A stretch of 64,000 nt of DNA from Metaphire vulgaris (GCA_018105865.1 CM030856.1:11632753-11696752); one strand, 5' to 3'; positions 23,383 through 36,460 are shown, numbered from the stretch's first letter. The notes: generated by a model from the letters alone, not told the origin. Translations and numbers: made by a program.

Positions 23383-23746
23383 CTCTTCCTCCTTCTTCTT
23401 ATTATCCTTCTTCTTCTTCTTCTTCTTCTTCTTATTATTCTTCTTCTTCTTCTTCTTCTTCTTCTTCTTCTTCTTCTTCTTCTTCTTCTTTCTTCTTCTT
23501 CTTCTTCGTCTTGGTTGTCATGTGATGTAGTATATACTGTATAGGAGAGAATTTATTGTCGAATACAAAGCACGCATTAGATCATCCACCGGCATTTCCT
23601 CTTTCCAAAATTGATTGAAATCGACCTTTGAACCCTGTCGTGTCATTTATTGCTATGAATTTATGTGAAAATGACTAGGACGACGAAGGCGGTGGCGGCG
23701 ATGATGATGATGATGATGATGATGACGTTGATGATTATGATGACGT

Positions 23747-23779
<33 letters not shown>

Positions 23780-23832
23780 CGACGATGATGATGATGATAA
23801 TGACGTTGACGATGACGATGATGACGATGACG
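23383..23832 (+). repeat. (CTT)n and (ATG)n microsatellites
   Basis: CTT tract about 23383-23507 and GATGAT/GACGAT tract 23698-23832. Confidence 0.95.
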
Positions 23833-23919
23833 ACTAATGTCAATTCAATGTTCCATTGGTGTTGTCATGCATGCAACCGCCGACGTTTTATCGTAATGAT
23901 AATTATAGACATATAATTA

Positions 23920-24655
23920 TAATTATAATTATTAGCATCCTCCATTACTAGTTACTGTTTGGGAAGTGTTCAACTTTTATCGCGATTTTTGTCACGCATC
24001 ATAGAATTGAGGAGAGACTCGATCTCTATCAGATGCTTCCTGACCTTGAAACTTCAACAACCTGCCCTTCAGCAACATTTCAATCACTCATTACGACACT
24101 CACCAGATGGCCTGTCTGTTTTCCTGCCCCTTTCAACCTCTGTGTACTGATGGCACCAGGCTATAGTGCATGATAAGGTAGTTTGCGTTTCTGCAATCAT
24201 GCATTTGTATCCACGTATCAGGTGATTAGCCTCAACCAGCTTCACCAGAGCTCCGTTGGCAGACCATTTCGGTCTCTCGGCCCTCGCGACGTGGACGTTG
24301 GGTTATGCTTTGAGGGGTAGACAATCTAGAAAACTCGTTATGTTGCCATTATTATAAGGTTCTCTATAGACATCATGGCGTCACTAGAACATCCGAAACA
24401 CATTATAGAAGATGAATGTGATTTCTGGGGGGAGTGGGGTGAGTGGGGTGTGGGAGGTGTCGTGGGGGCTTTTTGAGTGATTTCCAAAGTTCGAAGAATC
24501 ATTCGTTGGAGGCGGGGATGGAGGGAGGGAGGGGGGGGGGTAGAAATTCCGGTCTTACCTTGAAATATTTGCGTACATTTCTGAATTTATACGCGACAGA
24601 TAGTTAATCTAAAAGAATTCCGTCATTCGTTCCAATTCTTCCGTCATCAATGGAT
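23920..24655. other. Gene-free unique sequence
   Basis: Ordinary-complexity DNA with a G-rich segment (24425-24540). No gene recognised. Confidence 0.4.
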
Positions 24656-24659
24656 CTTC

Positions 24660-24860
24660 CAGTGGCGTAGCCAGGTTTAAGAAATAGGGGTGGGAGACTG
24701 AGGGGTACGGCGATCCTTTCGGGTAAAAAAGTTCGTCATAGGGGACAGAGGTCCTAAGCATATTTACGTTCATCCTCCCAACTGCCTCCCAAAAATTCTC
24801 AACGGGTTTACGCTTATCCCACGACCGGTCCCAGCCAAAATTGGGAGGGAGTCCCCTTAC
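24660..24860. mobile_element. Left end of a hAT-type MITE
   Basis: CAGTGGCGTAGCCAGGTTTA at 24660 is a typical terminal repeat, followed by low-information sequence. No matching right end was found, so the extent is approximate. Confidence 0.45.
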
Positions 24861-24969
24861 CCTACTTTCGAAATCTTCAAACATATTTGCTGCATGGCTG
24901 CACTTCCACGTGTATGCAGCAGTCCTATAGGCAGAGACTTGCATAGAAGATGCATCGACTATAGACAAT

Positions 24970-25146
24970 AGTCTTCGTCAATGTTGGAGTCTTTTGTCTG
25001 CGTATTAATGATATTGAATACATTGTCAGATTGTCCGGATAGATTCACAGAATACTACAATGCGAATATTTATATAGGGACAGCAATTACATAGGGACAG
25101 GCTGTTAGTTTTTCAAAATTGTTTCAAAGTCTAATATTTATATATG

Positions 25147-25199
<53 letters not shown>

Positions 25200-26435
25200 A
25201 TATATACTCTGTGCATATATGTATACTCTGTGCATATATGTATACTCTGTGCATATATAAATAAATATATATATATACTACAGTATATACCATATATATA
25301 TGCCACATACTATATATATACTATATATTTATATAGTATATATTATGTGTGTGTGTGTGCGCGCGCGCAGATGTAGAAGCGTTAATATAATGGCGCTAAA
25401 GAAGTTTTCGATTGATTGAGAGACAGCCGTCTGGATGTAAGGGAAGAGAGCACTTGCGCCACACAAACACACACACACACACACACGAATTCTGAGGTTT
25501 CGAGAAAAGCAAAGTAACAATTAAATTACCAGCAGCCTAAATAATAGGAGGAATTATGCGAAAATGAATGGGAATTGTACAGATAATATTTTCACTCTAT
25601 ACTAAATTAATCTTGGGAACGTCAATACAAAATCTGTCATTGGAGGCCCATTAGAAAATTTGAATTTCGAACATTGGCTAACAAACGATCCTGAATTTTG
25701 CTTTTCAAAAAGGAGTATTGAATAAGAAGGTAGTTGCCCCTATTTCTTAATCTATAAAAACTTAAAGACTGATTGTTCCTAGCGCGTAGATTTTCTTAAT
25801 CTATAATTAAAACTGATAAAGACTTGTTGTTAAATCGAATATATAGATTTTATATATATAGCTATTAATTAATATTGTAGACTGATAAATTACCATACTT
25901 ACAAATATTAACACACAGAACATATATATATATATATATATATATACACGAAGCCGGTACATTTAAGGAAACATCTAAATGCGCGTATATAAGCACTAAC
26001 TTAGAATGTAGGCCTATAGGTAGAAATGCTAAAATGCTAAAAAAATGTCATATTTCAACACAGAAAGCTGATTGCGAACAGTAAATGGAAATTATTTTAT
26101 TTAGTTATCTGCTGGACAAACTATATTACATCGCTAATACATTTCGTGTAGTTAAGATAGCGGGACTGCCATGCAGTGTGTCAAAAGAGATGATTAGACT
26201 GCAGTGTTTCTATCCAAACTCCACGCCTAGAGGGGAAGAGGCACAGTTTATTGCAACAAAAATTGTGCTGGGTTTTTTGTTGGGGGGGGGATTTTGAGGT
26301 GTGGGGCAGAGATCTCTCCTTAACAGGCATGGATCAGACACCATGGGTTGGAGTTGATAATAATGATTCTGGCATGATTATCCTATTGAATTCAGGACAT
26401 CATTTTCTATGTTTGCAGATTTTCGATGCTAAATA
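24970..26435. other. Gene-free AT-rich stretch
   Basis: (TA)n at 25149-25197, a three-fold TATACTCTGTGCATATATG unit at 25203-25259, GT/GC run 25346-25368 and (CA)n 25464-25485. No gene recognised. Confidence 0.6.
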
Positions 26436-26439
26436 TATA

Positions 26440-26516
26440 CAGGGTGGCGCAAAAAGACTGGGCTAGTCGCATTTAGGTTTGCATTTAATATAGTCCGTTT
26501 TTTGCGCCACTCCGTG
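26440..26516. mobile_element. 77-bp mariner-like mini-element
   Basis: TA-CAGGGTGGCGCAAAAAG at the left and TTTTTTGCGCCACTCCGTG-TA at the right. The imperfect inverted repeats with TA at both sides are typical of Tc1/mariner MITEs. Confidence 0.65.
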
Positions 26517-26977
26517 TAATAACGCGAACGCCAAGAATCAGAATTCTTCTTTGAAGACATTTTTCGAAGTGCCTAATTTTAGACTGGGAAAGATTCGGCG
26601 TATAATGCATTGAAATATTCCATAACCTTTAACCTTTAACCCCAAACTAACGGCCGGTCAACATAAGCGGACTTAAGGCAAGATAAAAATAACTTGGATG
26701 ATATTTATATCAGTGATAATTCCGTGGATTGCAATGTTCGGGTCTTGTCATGTGAGAAGAAGTGATGCACAGGCAGTAAGTAAGTAAATAAGACGAAATT
26801 TCTTTATGCAAAATACTGCGCATGAATAAAATCAGCAGTGCCTTCCAGTAATCGGTCACGTGCATAAAAGTATATTGTATAGACTAGACGTCGTCGTCAT
26901 CGTCGTCATCATCATCGTCATCATAGTGGTCTCCGTAGTCAATTCCCCCTGAAATCCATTACATTCTTAGTGGCAAT

Positions 26978-27187
26978 CAGGGGCGTAGCCAGGAAATTTG
27001 ATTTAGAGCGGAGTATAAATTTCGGGGTATATATTGTTATATATATATATATATATTATATGTTATAAATCTGCATATATATAATATATATCGGTTATGT
27101 ATTGTATTATATATACACTGATTTTTGAGATATATATATATATATATATACCGATATACACCTTTCCCCCGTCGCTATACGCCCCTG
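26978..27187. mobile_element. hAT-type MITE, family B
   Basis: 210-bp element from CAGGGGCGTAGCCAGG to CGCTATACGCCCCTG, flanked by a perfect 8-bp duplication GTGGCAAT (26970-26977 and 27188-27195). The interior has expanded into TA repeats. Confidence 0.9.
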
Positions 27188-27943
27188 GTGGCAATCCACT
27201 ACGTTTTAAATAATTTCGCGTAAAACTAGCTGAAATATTAAATTATCGAATTTGACCAATACTATAGCACTATTTCTGGAATGATTTATAGAATAGTTAC
27301 TATTATATAAAAAAAACACTGGATGAGTTGAAAGGTGCTATATATTTCTGATGCCATAAATTGAGGGGCTCGTTGTATAGAAAAGGTCGTGAAAGGTCAA
27401 CTTCTTGAAACGGCACTATAAGCGTGCCTCTGGTTTCCGGTTATATTGGCCGAGCACTTGACCTTTCGACCTGTCCCAGAATTCGCCCCGAATTATTAAT
27501 TACGCACCGCAAGGCGTTTCAATCGCGCAGTTAAACGTTCCAACGACGCGACAACAACAGCGCTTTTCTCCACCGGCGGCCGCGCAATAATACACGCCCG
27601 TCCAGACGGTCGGCATTTACTGCATCGCGTGGAGACGGAGGGGGGGGTGGCGGTTGCGGCGGCGCTATATAAATTATTCGTCGCGACAATGGGCTTCCAT
27701 CCGTCACCGGAATGACCAAAAAGTGGGAGTTTTTCGCTTTTTGTCGCCGAAAATCTATTTATTTGCTGAGGGTGTATAGGCAGATAGGCGAGAGGGGGAC
27801 ACGTGGGGTTGGGGTACGGGCGGGGAAGGGGGAGGGGGGCGGGGAGGGAAATGAGCAGCTAGACTACCTTAGCGTGTCAATTTATAAGACCGTCTGGAAA
27901 TCGAAATACTGCGATAAATTTTTGCCCCGGGAACCATTCACGT

Positions 27944-28111
27944 CAGGGGCGTAGCCAGGAATTTGATTTGGGGGGGGGGTATAATGTGATTTGGGGAGGG
28001 GTATAAATCTTAGAAAAAGTTGACAATCTTAAAAACACATTAAAAACTTTAAGGTAGCCTGATTGGGGGGGTATATATGCCGATATACCCCCTCCCATCG
28101 CTACGCCCCTG
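27944..28111. mobile_element. hAT-type MITE, family B
   Basis: 168-bp element from CAGGGGCGTAGCCAGGAATT to TCGCTACGCCCCTG. Flanks are ATTCACGT and ACTCACGT, a 7-of-8 duplication. It is the best-preserved family-B copy and lies only about 750 bp from the previous one. Confidence 0.9.
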
Positions 28112-28261
28112 ACTCACGTGCTTGAGGAATAAAACCAATCGAACACCTTTTCTAAGGCGTTCTTACCTTGTAGAAGTGATGACTCGCTGAGCGCAATACC
28201 TTCAACCACCCGACATTAGGTTGATGTCAAGAACATTATTAAATAGTGATATTGACGTTCG

Positions 28262-28566
<305 letters not shown>

Positions 28567-28599
28567 GTTAGCAACTGGGCTATATAAGTCGTTAAGTAG

Positions 28600-28922
28600 G
28601 ATCTCTCCTTTTTGTTTTTGTCCATAAGATTGTGAATCTGAAGCAAAGTCTATGAAATTTCCCGACGAAGATCACGTGACTTTCGATCTGGCTCAAATGT
28701 AACACTTGCGTGCGGTTTTGGCGACATCTGTGGCCATTAGCGAGTCTACGCTACCCATAATTCCTCATTTCGTCTCTTCCGGTCGGTTACGTCCACTGCG
28801 CATGCGCAAAGGATGCCTCCCTCCACTCCATATGTAACTTCTAATTATCAGGTTTCTTTACAACGACCTTGATACGTAACATCAAAGCAAGTCCGTTTGT
28901 CCGTCTATATGTCTATCTGCCT

Positions 28923-28953
<31 letters not shown>

Positions 28954-30140
28954 CGTCTGTCCGTCTGTCTACATTGCAATATGTTTACTGTACAGAGAAC
29001 ACAATCAAAGCTATGTATGCTTTTCTATGTGCATACATATACATAGGAAACCCGTTGCAATGTACCGGTACTTAGCGGGTATGTAAAATTTAGTACGTTA
29101 TATCCGAAGTACGTTAAGTCCAATGCCATCCAAACGGTTTAGCATCATGCCGATCCGTACATTGTGATACTGGTACTTTAAAAAATCGAGAATACGTTAT
29201 AGCCGAGACCTTTATAACGAAGTTCTACTGTATACCGATATTATGGTATGTGAATAGGCCTATATATGTAGGCCTATATTCTTTAAATAGTGCGCGTTCT
29301 ATGTGCACGTAGACAAAATAGGGATAAAAGCGTTTTAAATATGAAAATTTATAAATTAATTGCGACTTTATTTTAAGGGCATTTAGGGTTACCCTATATG
29401 CAAAACGGCCTCTGTTAATTATAGTAAGTAATCCCGAACATATATCCGTCATTTTGCATTGAGTTACAGACAAACACACGGTAAAGGGGACCTGATTGTC
29501 TAAAACATATATAACGGGAGTTGTTTTGCGTATACATCTATGCAGTAAAACCCTACGCTGAATGCTCGGCCATTTATTCAGGTCTATGCATTTCAATTTT
29601 TAAGTGCCTGGAAGAATCCAAACGAAAGAGTAATATTATAGAAAAGAAGGGACAACCAGTTTCAATTTAATATGATAATATTAATATCCATGTGTTTTCG
29701 TATAGAAGAAAGACATGAACAGTGTCGATGTACCATATTTGGACTTCTAAGTGAGGTATATACGTTAGTATTTTCTACAAATTTTAAGATATATGAGAAA
29801 CTAGTTGCATAATTATGATTTCTTAGTGTTTTTAGACCTCTGCTAAAAATAGGCCCTGCCTGCCTGCTCTAAATTTTGATAATTTTGAATCCAAGTCCCT
29901 GACATCGAAAATTCAGAAATACGTAAAACTGTAGTTAATTTTAAATACAGTTATCTGTATTATATAAAACCTGATAAAAAATTAACATCATAGCCTTTGA
30001 ATCTCCGTGTAAAGCTTACACGTGGTTATGTACTGTACATATGCACGGGATTCCAGCACTATATATATATTATATATATAGTGCTATCTGTTATATATAT
30101 AGCTGTTATATATATATATAGCTGTTATATATATAGCCTG

Positions 30141-30191
<51 letters not shown>

Positions 30192-30670
30192 ACAGTTAAA
30201 CGTCTATTATTTTCATTTTTGTATCCACACTAAGCTGACCTATTTCAAAAATTTAATCGCAATTTATGCAGAAAAACGTGATGCACAGGTCTATTATAAC
30301 CTTTGCAAGTTACTGAAGAGCTCAATCAATTCGAAGATGTTTTACTGGAATTAAATTTGTATAGCAATTGATTGCATTGAAATATTTATGGGAAGACCGG
30401 GTTGTCATACGGTTTTTTTATCTATGACAGTATATCGCAATATATTATAGGCCTATGTCAGAAATTTTCTTCTTTTATAAGTTGTTTGGCAAGAAGTATA
30501 ATACGCTGCTATTTTGCCATCATCTCTATGAGATACTATTGCATTATTTGATATTTTTCACTCATATTTTGACCATTACTATTTAACAACAAAGACGCGA
30601 ATTGGTAGTTAATATTATGCTAAATTTTTACGTTTCCGTATGCACTGTTGAATTATATGAAGTATTTGAA
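28600..30670. other. Gene-free AT-rich stretch
   Basis: (CTGT)n at 28918-28971, a degenerate TTAA mini-element at 29432, and TA arrays at 30059-30184 interleaved with AGCTGTTATATATATA units. No gene recognised. Confidence 0.6.
29432..29490. mobile_element. Degenerate TTAA mini-element
   Basis: Shares CCCGAACATATATCCGTC, TTTTGCATTGAGTTACAGAC and ACACACGGTAAAGGGG with the 72-bp family. Ends are degraded. Confidence 0.6.
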
Positions 30671-30719
30671 GGTATAGATTTTAAAGTAAGAATGGCCAAC
30701 AGTTATACTGGAAGCAGAG

Positions 30720-31311
30720 GGAGGTTCGGATTTGGAGATTAAAAGAAGATCAGCAATAGCAGGATCCACATTAAACAGGCTACATGCCAAAATTTTCAAA
30801 AGACAAGAGAATGGGATGAAAACAAAACTAAGAATTCTGTGAATATTAGGCCATATAGAAAATAATTGGAGAAAAAATAATAGCAACAGAAAATAAATGT
30901 CTTAGAAGGAATACTAAGGATTAGATCCAAAGAACTTATAACAAATGGAGAAGTTAGAGAGACAGCGCACTGCAATCGCTCATCATGGAAGTAATCAGAA
31001 AGAGAAGAATGAAATGGCCTGCATGGACACATACTCGGAATGGAAGTAATAAGAAACCCAAAACGAATTTTCAACTACAAACCAGAGGGAAGAAGATCTA
31101 AAGGAAGACCGAAAAGACGATGGGTGGACGGATTGGAAGAGGATCTGCACATGGCATGCAGGCTGAATCTCAATGGAAAAACTGATGGAAGACATCGAAT
31201 GACTTTAGAAGAAACTATAGCAAAGAATTGATAACTTTGGAGGGATGTCATGGAGTAGTCGGTAGTCGGACACAGCTGCATGGAGGACGAAGACCTGACC
31301 TGACCTGACTT
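30720..31311 (+). pseudogene. Second LINE C-terminal relic
   Basis: Broken LINE-like coding relic. The clearest part, 31040-31231, contains MEVIRNPKRIFNYKPEG and GRRSKGRPKRRWVDGLEEDL, the charged Arg/Lys-rich region followed by RRWxDxxEEDL found near the C-terminus of many non-LTR reverse transcriptases. Upstream sequence (about 30720-31030) also looks LINE-derived but has stops in every frame. It ends near 31311 in a GACCT repeat tail. Confidence 0.6.
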
Positions 31312-31377
31312 TAAGAATTTGTTTCTTACGTTAACATAAAGTCATTAAAATAGGTAAATGTAGTCCCATATTCGACC

Positions 31378-31506
31378 GACGCTGATCTCCATGTTCTAGG
31401 CAAGCAGCGACACGGGTGGATTAGGCCTACGTCATTAATCTATAGAGTGGTTTGCCATTGCTGTCTCTAGACCTGCGTTTTACCTTCGCAGGTTAACGCT
31501 GCTACC
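31378..31506 (-). mobile_element. SINE body copy, inverted, without 5S head
   Basis: The reverse complement matches 1877-2003 along almost its whole length. Shared blocks are GGTAGC.GCGTTAA, CTGCGAAGG.AAAACGC, GTCTAGAGA.AGCAATGG, TAGATTAATG.CGTA and GTTGC/GTCGC-TGCTTGCCTAG. The 5S-like part is absent, consistent with 5' truncation. Confidence 0.65.
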
Positions 31507-32040
31507 GACTGAAAGTCATTACGATAGTATATATCGCGGATGTTTGACTAGATATAGGCTATCTGTGATTTTTCATGATCCACTATATACTATACTATAC
31601 ATACATAGTATACATACTATGCTATACTATACGATATACTATAGCCTAGTGTTTATTATTATCTCTCGAGTTATTGAAATGACACTCGGCTGAGAATGAC
31701 TAGGGTCCTGTATAGCATGCTGACACAATTAGACAACTGACGCGAGTCTGTCACGGATACGATTTTACGATTTTCGCTATACAACACAGACTTTTGATCG
31801 CGGATGACACTTAACAGTCACTCCGACATGCCTCGGTGCTTTTCCGTCAATGACCGAACACTCTATACTGTACATTCGATGGATTGTATTCCAATCCTGT
31901 ATTCGGGCCTTGTATGTAGTGATAACATAGCAGATGTAGGAATTTCTTATTATCTCTAAAATATGCCTTTATTCTTTGTATTAACATTTGATAACTTATT
32001 TTACACACAGCCAGTGGAATGTTTTGACGAAAAATAGGAT

Positions 32041-32064
32041 ATGATGATGATGATGATGATGATT

Positions 32065-32097
<33 letters not shown>

Positions 32098-32317
32098 GTG
32101 GTGGTGATGGTGATGATGATGATGATGATGATGATGATAACAAATTATGTCTCGTAAAATAGAGTAAAATACTCTTGGAATTTTTGGCAGTGAACAAATT
32201 CGTTGTTAATGTGGCATTCCAGCCAGAGAATCTAACACCACAGGAATCGTATCATACTGCATTCGGATCTGTAATGGAAATTTGCCGGATCACTTTCCAT
32301 CTCAGTGGGATAACTGG

Positions 32318-32375
<58 letters not shown>

Positions 32376-32521
32376 CCTCCTTCATCGTCTAGCCTTTTCT
32401 ATCCCTTCCTCTCTTTCCTCTCCTGCCACCTGCCTTCTCTTCGTCCTCTTCTTCTTCCTCCTCTTCCTCCTCCTCCTCCTCCTCCTCCTCCTCCTCCTCA
32501 ACACTCGCTCCTCCACACACA

Positions 32522-32594
<73 letters not shown>
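32041..32594 (+). repeat. ATG, CT, CTC, CA and GA tracts
   Basis: (ATG)n 32041-32138, (CT)n 32322-32370, (CTC)n about 32446-32500, (CA)n 32514-32539, (GA)n 32540-32594. Confidence 0.95.
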
Positions 32595-32598
<4 letters not shown>

Positions 32599-32819
32599 AG
32601 AGAACAAACAGGCATAAATAACAATTAAAACGTCTAAACAGAGCGATGTCGCCGCTATCGAATGTCGTATTGTTTACATTCTCGCCGTTTTCGATGAAAA
32701 TTACGCGAAGTTAAAGTGATGGCTGGCTAAAGACAGTGAAGGCGTTTGTTGGGCGTTTTAAAATTAATCTTCTTAGTCTCGGCCCCCGGTTGTTTTATCG
32801 CTTTGCGTCGCCCGTGCAG

Positions 32820-33080
32820 CCGCCGAAAAACGCCACGCCGTCCTAGGCGGTCAGACCACGGACCGACCGACCGACCGACCGACCGACCGACCGACCGACC
32901 GACCGACCGACCGTCTCGGTTTTTCTGACTAATATTATGGACGCCCGCTGATTGAACAAAACCGACGATAATGGTATCCTTTGCGTATTGTACCGAGAAA
33001 ACGGGCGAAAGCCGAACGCCACGCCGTCCTCGGCGGTCAGACCACGGACCGACCGACCGACCGCCGACCGACCGGCGCTG
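32820..33080 (+). repeat. Duplicated segment with (ACCG)n tails
   Basis: GAACGCCACGCCGTCCT-type sequence through GGCGGTCAGACCACGGACCG occurs at about 32824-32865 and again at about 33012-33053. Each is followed by ACCG repeats (pure to 32912, interrupted in the second). Confidence 0.85.
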
Positions 33081-34230
33081 TATAAATCAGCGGCCAATAC
33101 GTCGGCAATTGCGCTGTATAAATCACAATACAACTGACCGGCGGCACTAAAAGGCTCGCATATACGGTAATGCAGTGCATGCCGTGTGTATAGGCGCTAC
33201 GGTAAGACGGTAAATGAATTAGAAATACGCATTTAGTACATAACAATCCATTCAGTTGCGGCTGTCAAAATTTCCAACAATTCGACACCAATTTTTAGAA
33301 CAAGGGTTTTTAAAAAACCCCGCCTTTTTCACCTGGATTATCCGCGGTGGACTGTCACCTGGTCGTCCGGCCGGATGATACCCTGGATTTGACCTGGATC
33401 TTGAATGCTTTTGATTTTTGTGTGACATCGACTGATACTTCTGCGCATTGGAAGTGGCGCCATAGAAGTTTGAGATGAGTTAAATTCAATAACCAACTAA
33501 AATTTAAATGAATGAATTATCGCAGGTGGATCTACGGTGGATACGTGTAACCTCCACCCCCACCACTCCCCACACCCACAAAAAATACCACTGAAAATTT
33601 GTTAGCTGATTTTTTTCTCATTATCGTCAATAGCTTGGAAGTTACGGCACACAAATCATTGATAAAATTAAGCGACTGTCTTCCTTTCTACCTTTCCAGA
33701 TTGTTCAAACGTCATCTTACGTTTGTTGTGACTCAGTAGATCAGGTGTTCCGGAGAAAATCAATACCTATTCAACCTTGAAGAATAGGCAGTATGACGTC
33801 ACAATCTAGATAGACACCGTCGCGAGCTACCCCCCACCACGTGACCTTGCTTTGAGGCCTTTGTATTGGCTGTCATGCACCGGCGGGGATACAATGAACG
33901 AGGCATGGCGTGACAGATTATATATGCGAAGGGATTCTACGGTCTTGACGTGTGACTTTATGGGCTTATAATTCCATAACTCTCGTCGGCTTAAAGGTTC
34001 GAGCAAGACTTCCAGAGTTCCGCATTTTCAAAATAGTATATTCTTTTTCGCATATAATATTAAGAGCGAAATTTTCTTCCCTTGCGTGGAATAAGATTAT
34101 CGTCCATTTAAAAATGTGTACATTTCGTACAAGGCCGATATTTTTTTTTTTGGGGGGGGGGGTGGGCGCAAAACATTAGAATTATATTGTTAATTTGAAC
34201 AGCGGTGATTTTAAAAACTATTCTGCCTTA
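33081..34230. other. Gene-free unique sequence
   Basis: Ordinary-complexity DNA with a retroposon-tail motif at 33454 (GTGGCGCCATAGAAGTTT). No gene recognised. Confidence 0.4.
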
Positions 34231-34233
34231 CAG

Positions 34234-34493
34234 TGGCGTGGCCAGGCTTCCGGAATGGGGGTGTGGAGGGGGGTGGTCGACATCTTAGTGTAGTCAGTCA
34301 AAAAGAGATATTTGCGTATTCACGTATTCTCTTCGGTTGTGCAACCTACCATCCCCACCCCTACACCCCAAAATTTATCAACGGTCGTGTCGGAATAAGG
34401 GAAAGGTCCCCCGCAGTGTTTCATCCAGACTTCAGACCTCTGGGATCGACTTGGGAGGAGGAATTGACTTGGCTGGAGAGGAGCAGTGGCGGC
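34234..34493. mobile_element. Left end of a hAT-type MITE
   Basis: CAGTGGCGTGGCCAGGCTTC at 34234 is a MITE terminal repeat with no matching right end before the family-A copy at 34494. Confidence 0.4.
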
Positions 34494-34683
34494 TTCAGGA
34501 TTTGGCAAGTGGGGGGAGGAGGGGCGTTGGGGTGGCAACTTCTAATCATGGGGGCCAACCCATTTGTTGTTATGTATGCAGCATTAAGTATAGGGTCCCA
34601 ACAGAGGGCCACTGGGGGGCCAGGAACTCAATTGGGGGCACGTTCTCCCTCCCGGGTGCCCCCCTGTGGAGCCCCCGCCACTG
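34494..34683. mobile_element. hAT-type MITE, family A
   Basis: 190-bp copy with the family-A interior, flanked by a perfect 8-bp duplication GAGAGGAG (34486-34493 and 34684-34691). It lies about 260 bp downstream of a separate CAGTGGCGTGGCCAGG end at 34234 whose partner end is not seen. Confidence 0.88.
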
Positions 34684-35040
34684 GAGAGGAGAGATACAGT
34701 TCAGTGCAAAAATTTGTGTCAGTCATGCATGGGATTTTAGGTATTTTTGTGGATTTTGGGTAAATCTCCCCATCACAGGCCTGGATAAAACACTGGGCCC
34801 CAGTACCCACGTGGCTATACGCCAAAACTGCTTGATTTCCTGTTACTGTACATGAAGCCGTTTCTTGTATAGATATATAGGTAATCGGTGACGTTTTGAA
34901 TAGAAGGTTATGAGAAGGTACATTTATACGTATCTTCTGAAACAGGAAAAATAAAATGTGGGCCCCAGTAGAAATATGAAACGCCCAAACTGCTTGATTT
35001 GTAGACTATAGGCAATATGGGGCGTTGTCTTGGGAGGCAG

Positions 35041-35267
35041 TGCAGTAAGGGTCTCCAAAGAACGTCATTTCCTGGAGGCTGCAAGAAGCGCCTGTCTGCA
35101 TGCCTCACCTGCTATAGCTCTACAGTCTATACACAGTCTCCAGAATCTGAAATACGAAATGTGTACCATTGGAATGTCGTATGAAATGTATCTCTGTCTG
35201 AATCTGAAATCTGTCTGTCTGTCTGTAGGAATCTGAAATATCTGTCTGTCTGTAGGAATCTGAAATA

Positions 35268-35316
<49 letters not shown>

Positions 35317-35461
35317 AAGGGTCTCAAAGAACGTCATTTCTGGAGGCTGTCTGTCTGCCTGTTTGTCTGCCTGTCTGTCTGTCTGTCTGTCTATCAGTCT
35401 GTCTGTCTGTCTGTCTGTCACGTCTCTATACGCTGGTGTACCATTGTTGTCGTGTCCGGTC

Positions 35462-35496
<35 letters not shown>

Positions 35497-35498
35497 GA
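35041..35498 (+). repeat. Composite CTGT array with duplicated interspersed segment
   Basis: CTGT tetranucleotide runs are interleaved with GTAGGAATCTGAAATAT units (35224-35272). A segment GTAAGGGTCTCCAAAGAACG...GGAGGCTG at 35046-35085 is repeated at 35315-35351. Confidence 0.8.
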
Positions 35499-35779
35499 GC
35501 GCTATTGATCGTTTTCTGGTACCAGCTGTCTGTCTGCTTTGAGAAAAAAGAAGCGAAGAGGCAGCAAATTATCTATACGCAATCCGCAAAAAACAAACCC
35601 GACGCCAGAGCAATACCTGATTCAACGACGCGACGTGGTGTCTTTTCTGATTTCTCTATCTGGCTTTGTCGGAGATTTTATCTATATATAGACTATACTC
35701 GTATACATCCAATCACAGCTCCCCATGCAGCTACCGTGTTGTTTTGGCTCTATAATAAGCCACCGACGCTCTATAACAA

Positions 35780-35783
<4 letters not shown>

Positions 35784-35841
<58 letters not shown>
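35784..35841 (+). repeat. (CT)n microsatellite
   Basis: About 29 pure CT units. Confidence 0.95.
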
Positions 35842-35845
<4 letters not shown>

Positions 35846-35913
35846 CAATGCCAAATGCCAAGCGCATATTTCTTTCTCATCTGACCTAGTTCCTCAGAGG
35901 ATACATGTGTTAA

Positions 35914-36460
35914 CCCTTTCATCTTATTAATTTTGTAAAATTGTTCCAAAAAACTGTGCTGTTTTAAGCTAATGGGCATAATATTATCATTGTTGAGTTG
36001 TTTTGACAAGATAAAGCAATAGTTAGAGCTGAGACTAAGGTGCAGTATAGAAGCTATATATAGGAATTTTAAAAGGACACAAAAATGGTAGAATTTCAAT
36101 TATTTTATGAGTGATTTAGGAGGCAAACCACATTTTAGCACAATGGTCACGGTTATTATTTTAGCAAGGTTTTCAATTTCAATGTGAAATATTGGTATTT
36201 GCATTTTCCGGGATGTGGGGGGGGGACAGGTGTCCCCTCTTGACCTAAAGTGCGGACGCCCATGGGTTACGCTAAGAACTTTTAAGTAATAGCAGTTATT
36301 TAACTTTATTGTTGCGTTTTCAGTAAATTAACGCTATAGGACAAGTTCACACCGACTTCACGGCGCATTGACGAATTGTTTTTTCACAAGAGGACTAGAT
36401 AACTCGTGACGCAGCGCGCTGGCGGACGAGTTATCTCGGGTTGCAATCGTTGCTAAAGGG
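35914..36460. mobile_element. Candidate 547-bp piggyBac-like element
   Basis: TTAA-CCCTTT at the left (TTAA 35910-35913) and AAAGGG-TTAA at the right (TTAA 36461-36464). An internal inverted repeat GATAACTCGT/ACGAGTTATC lies at about 36398-36436. No ORF. The terminal repeat is only 6 bp, so support is limited. Confidence 0.4.

Noticed and set aside
24609..24968. 119-codon minus-strand open frame
   Set aside because: It overlaps a MITE terminal repeat, has no recognisable domain and reads as chance.
27531..27719. Possible gene start near GCGCTATATAAATTATT at 27660
   Set aside because: The first ATG downstream (about 27689) opens only about seven codons, and the TATA-like sequence matches the dispersed retroposon tail.
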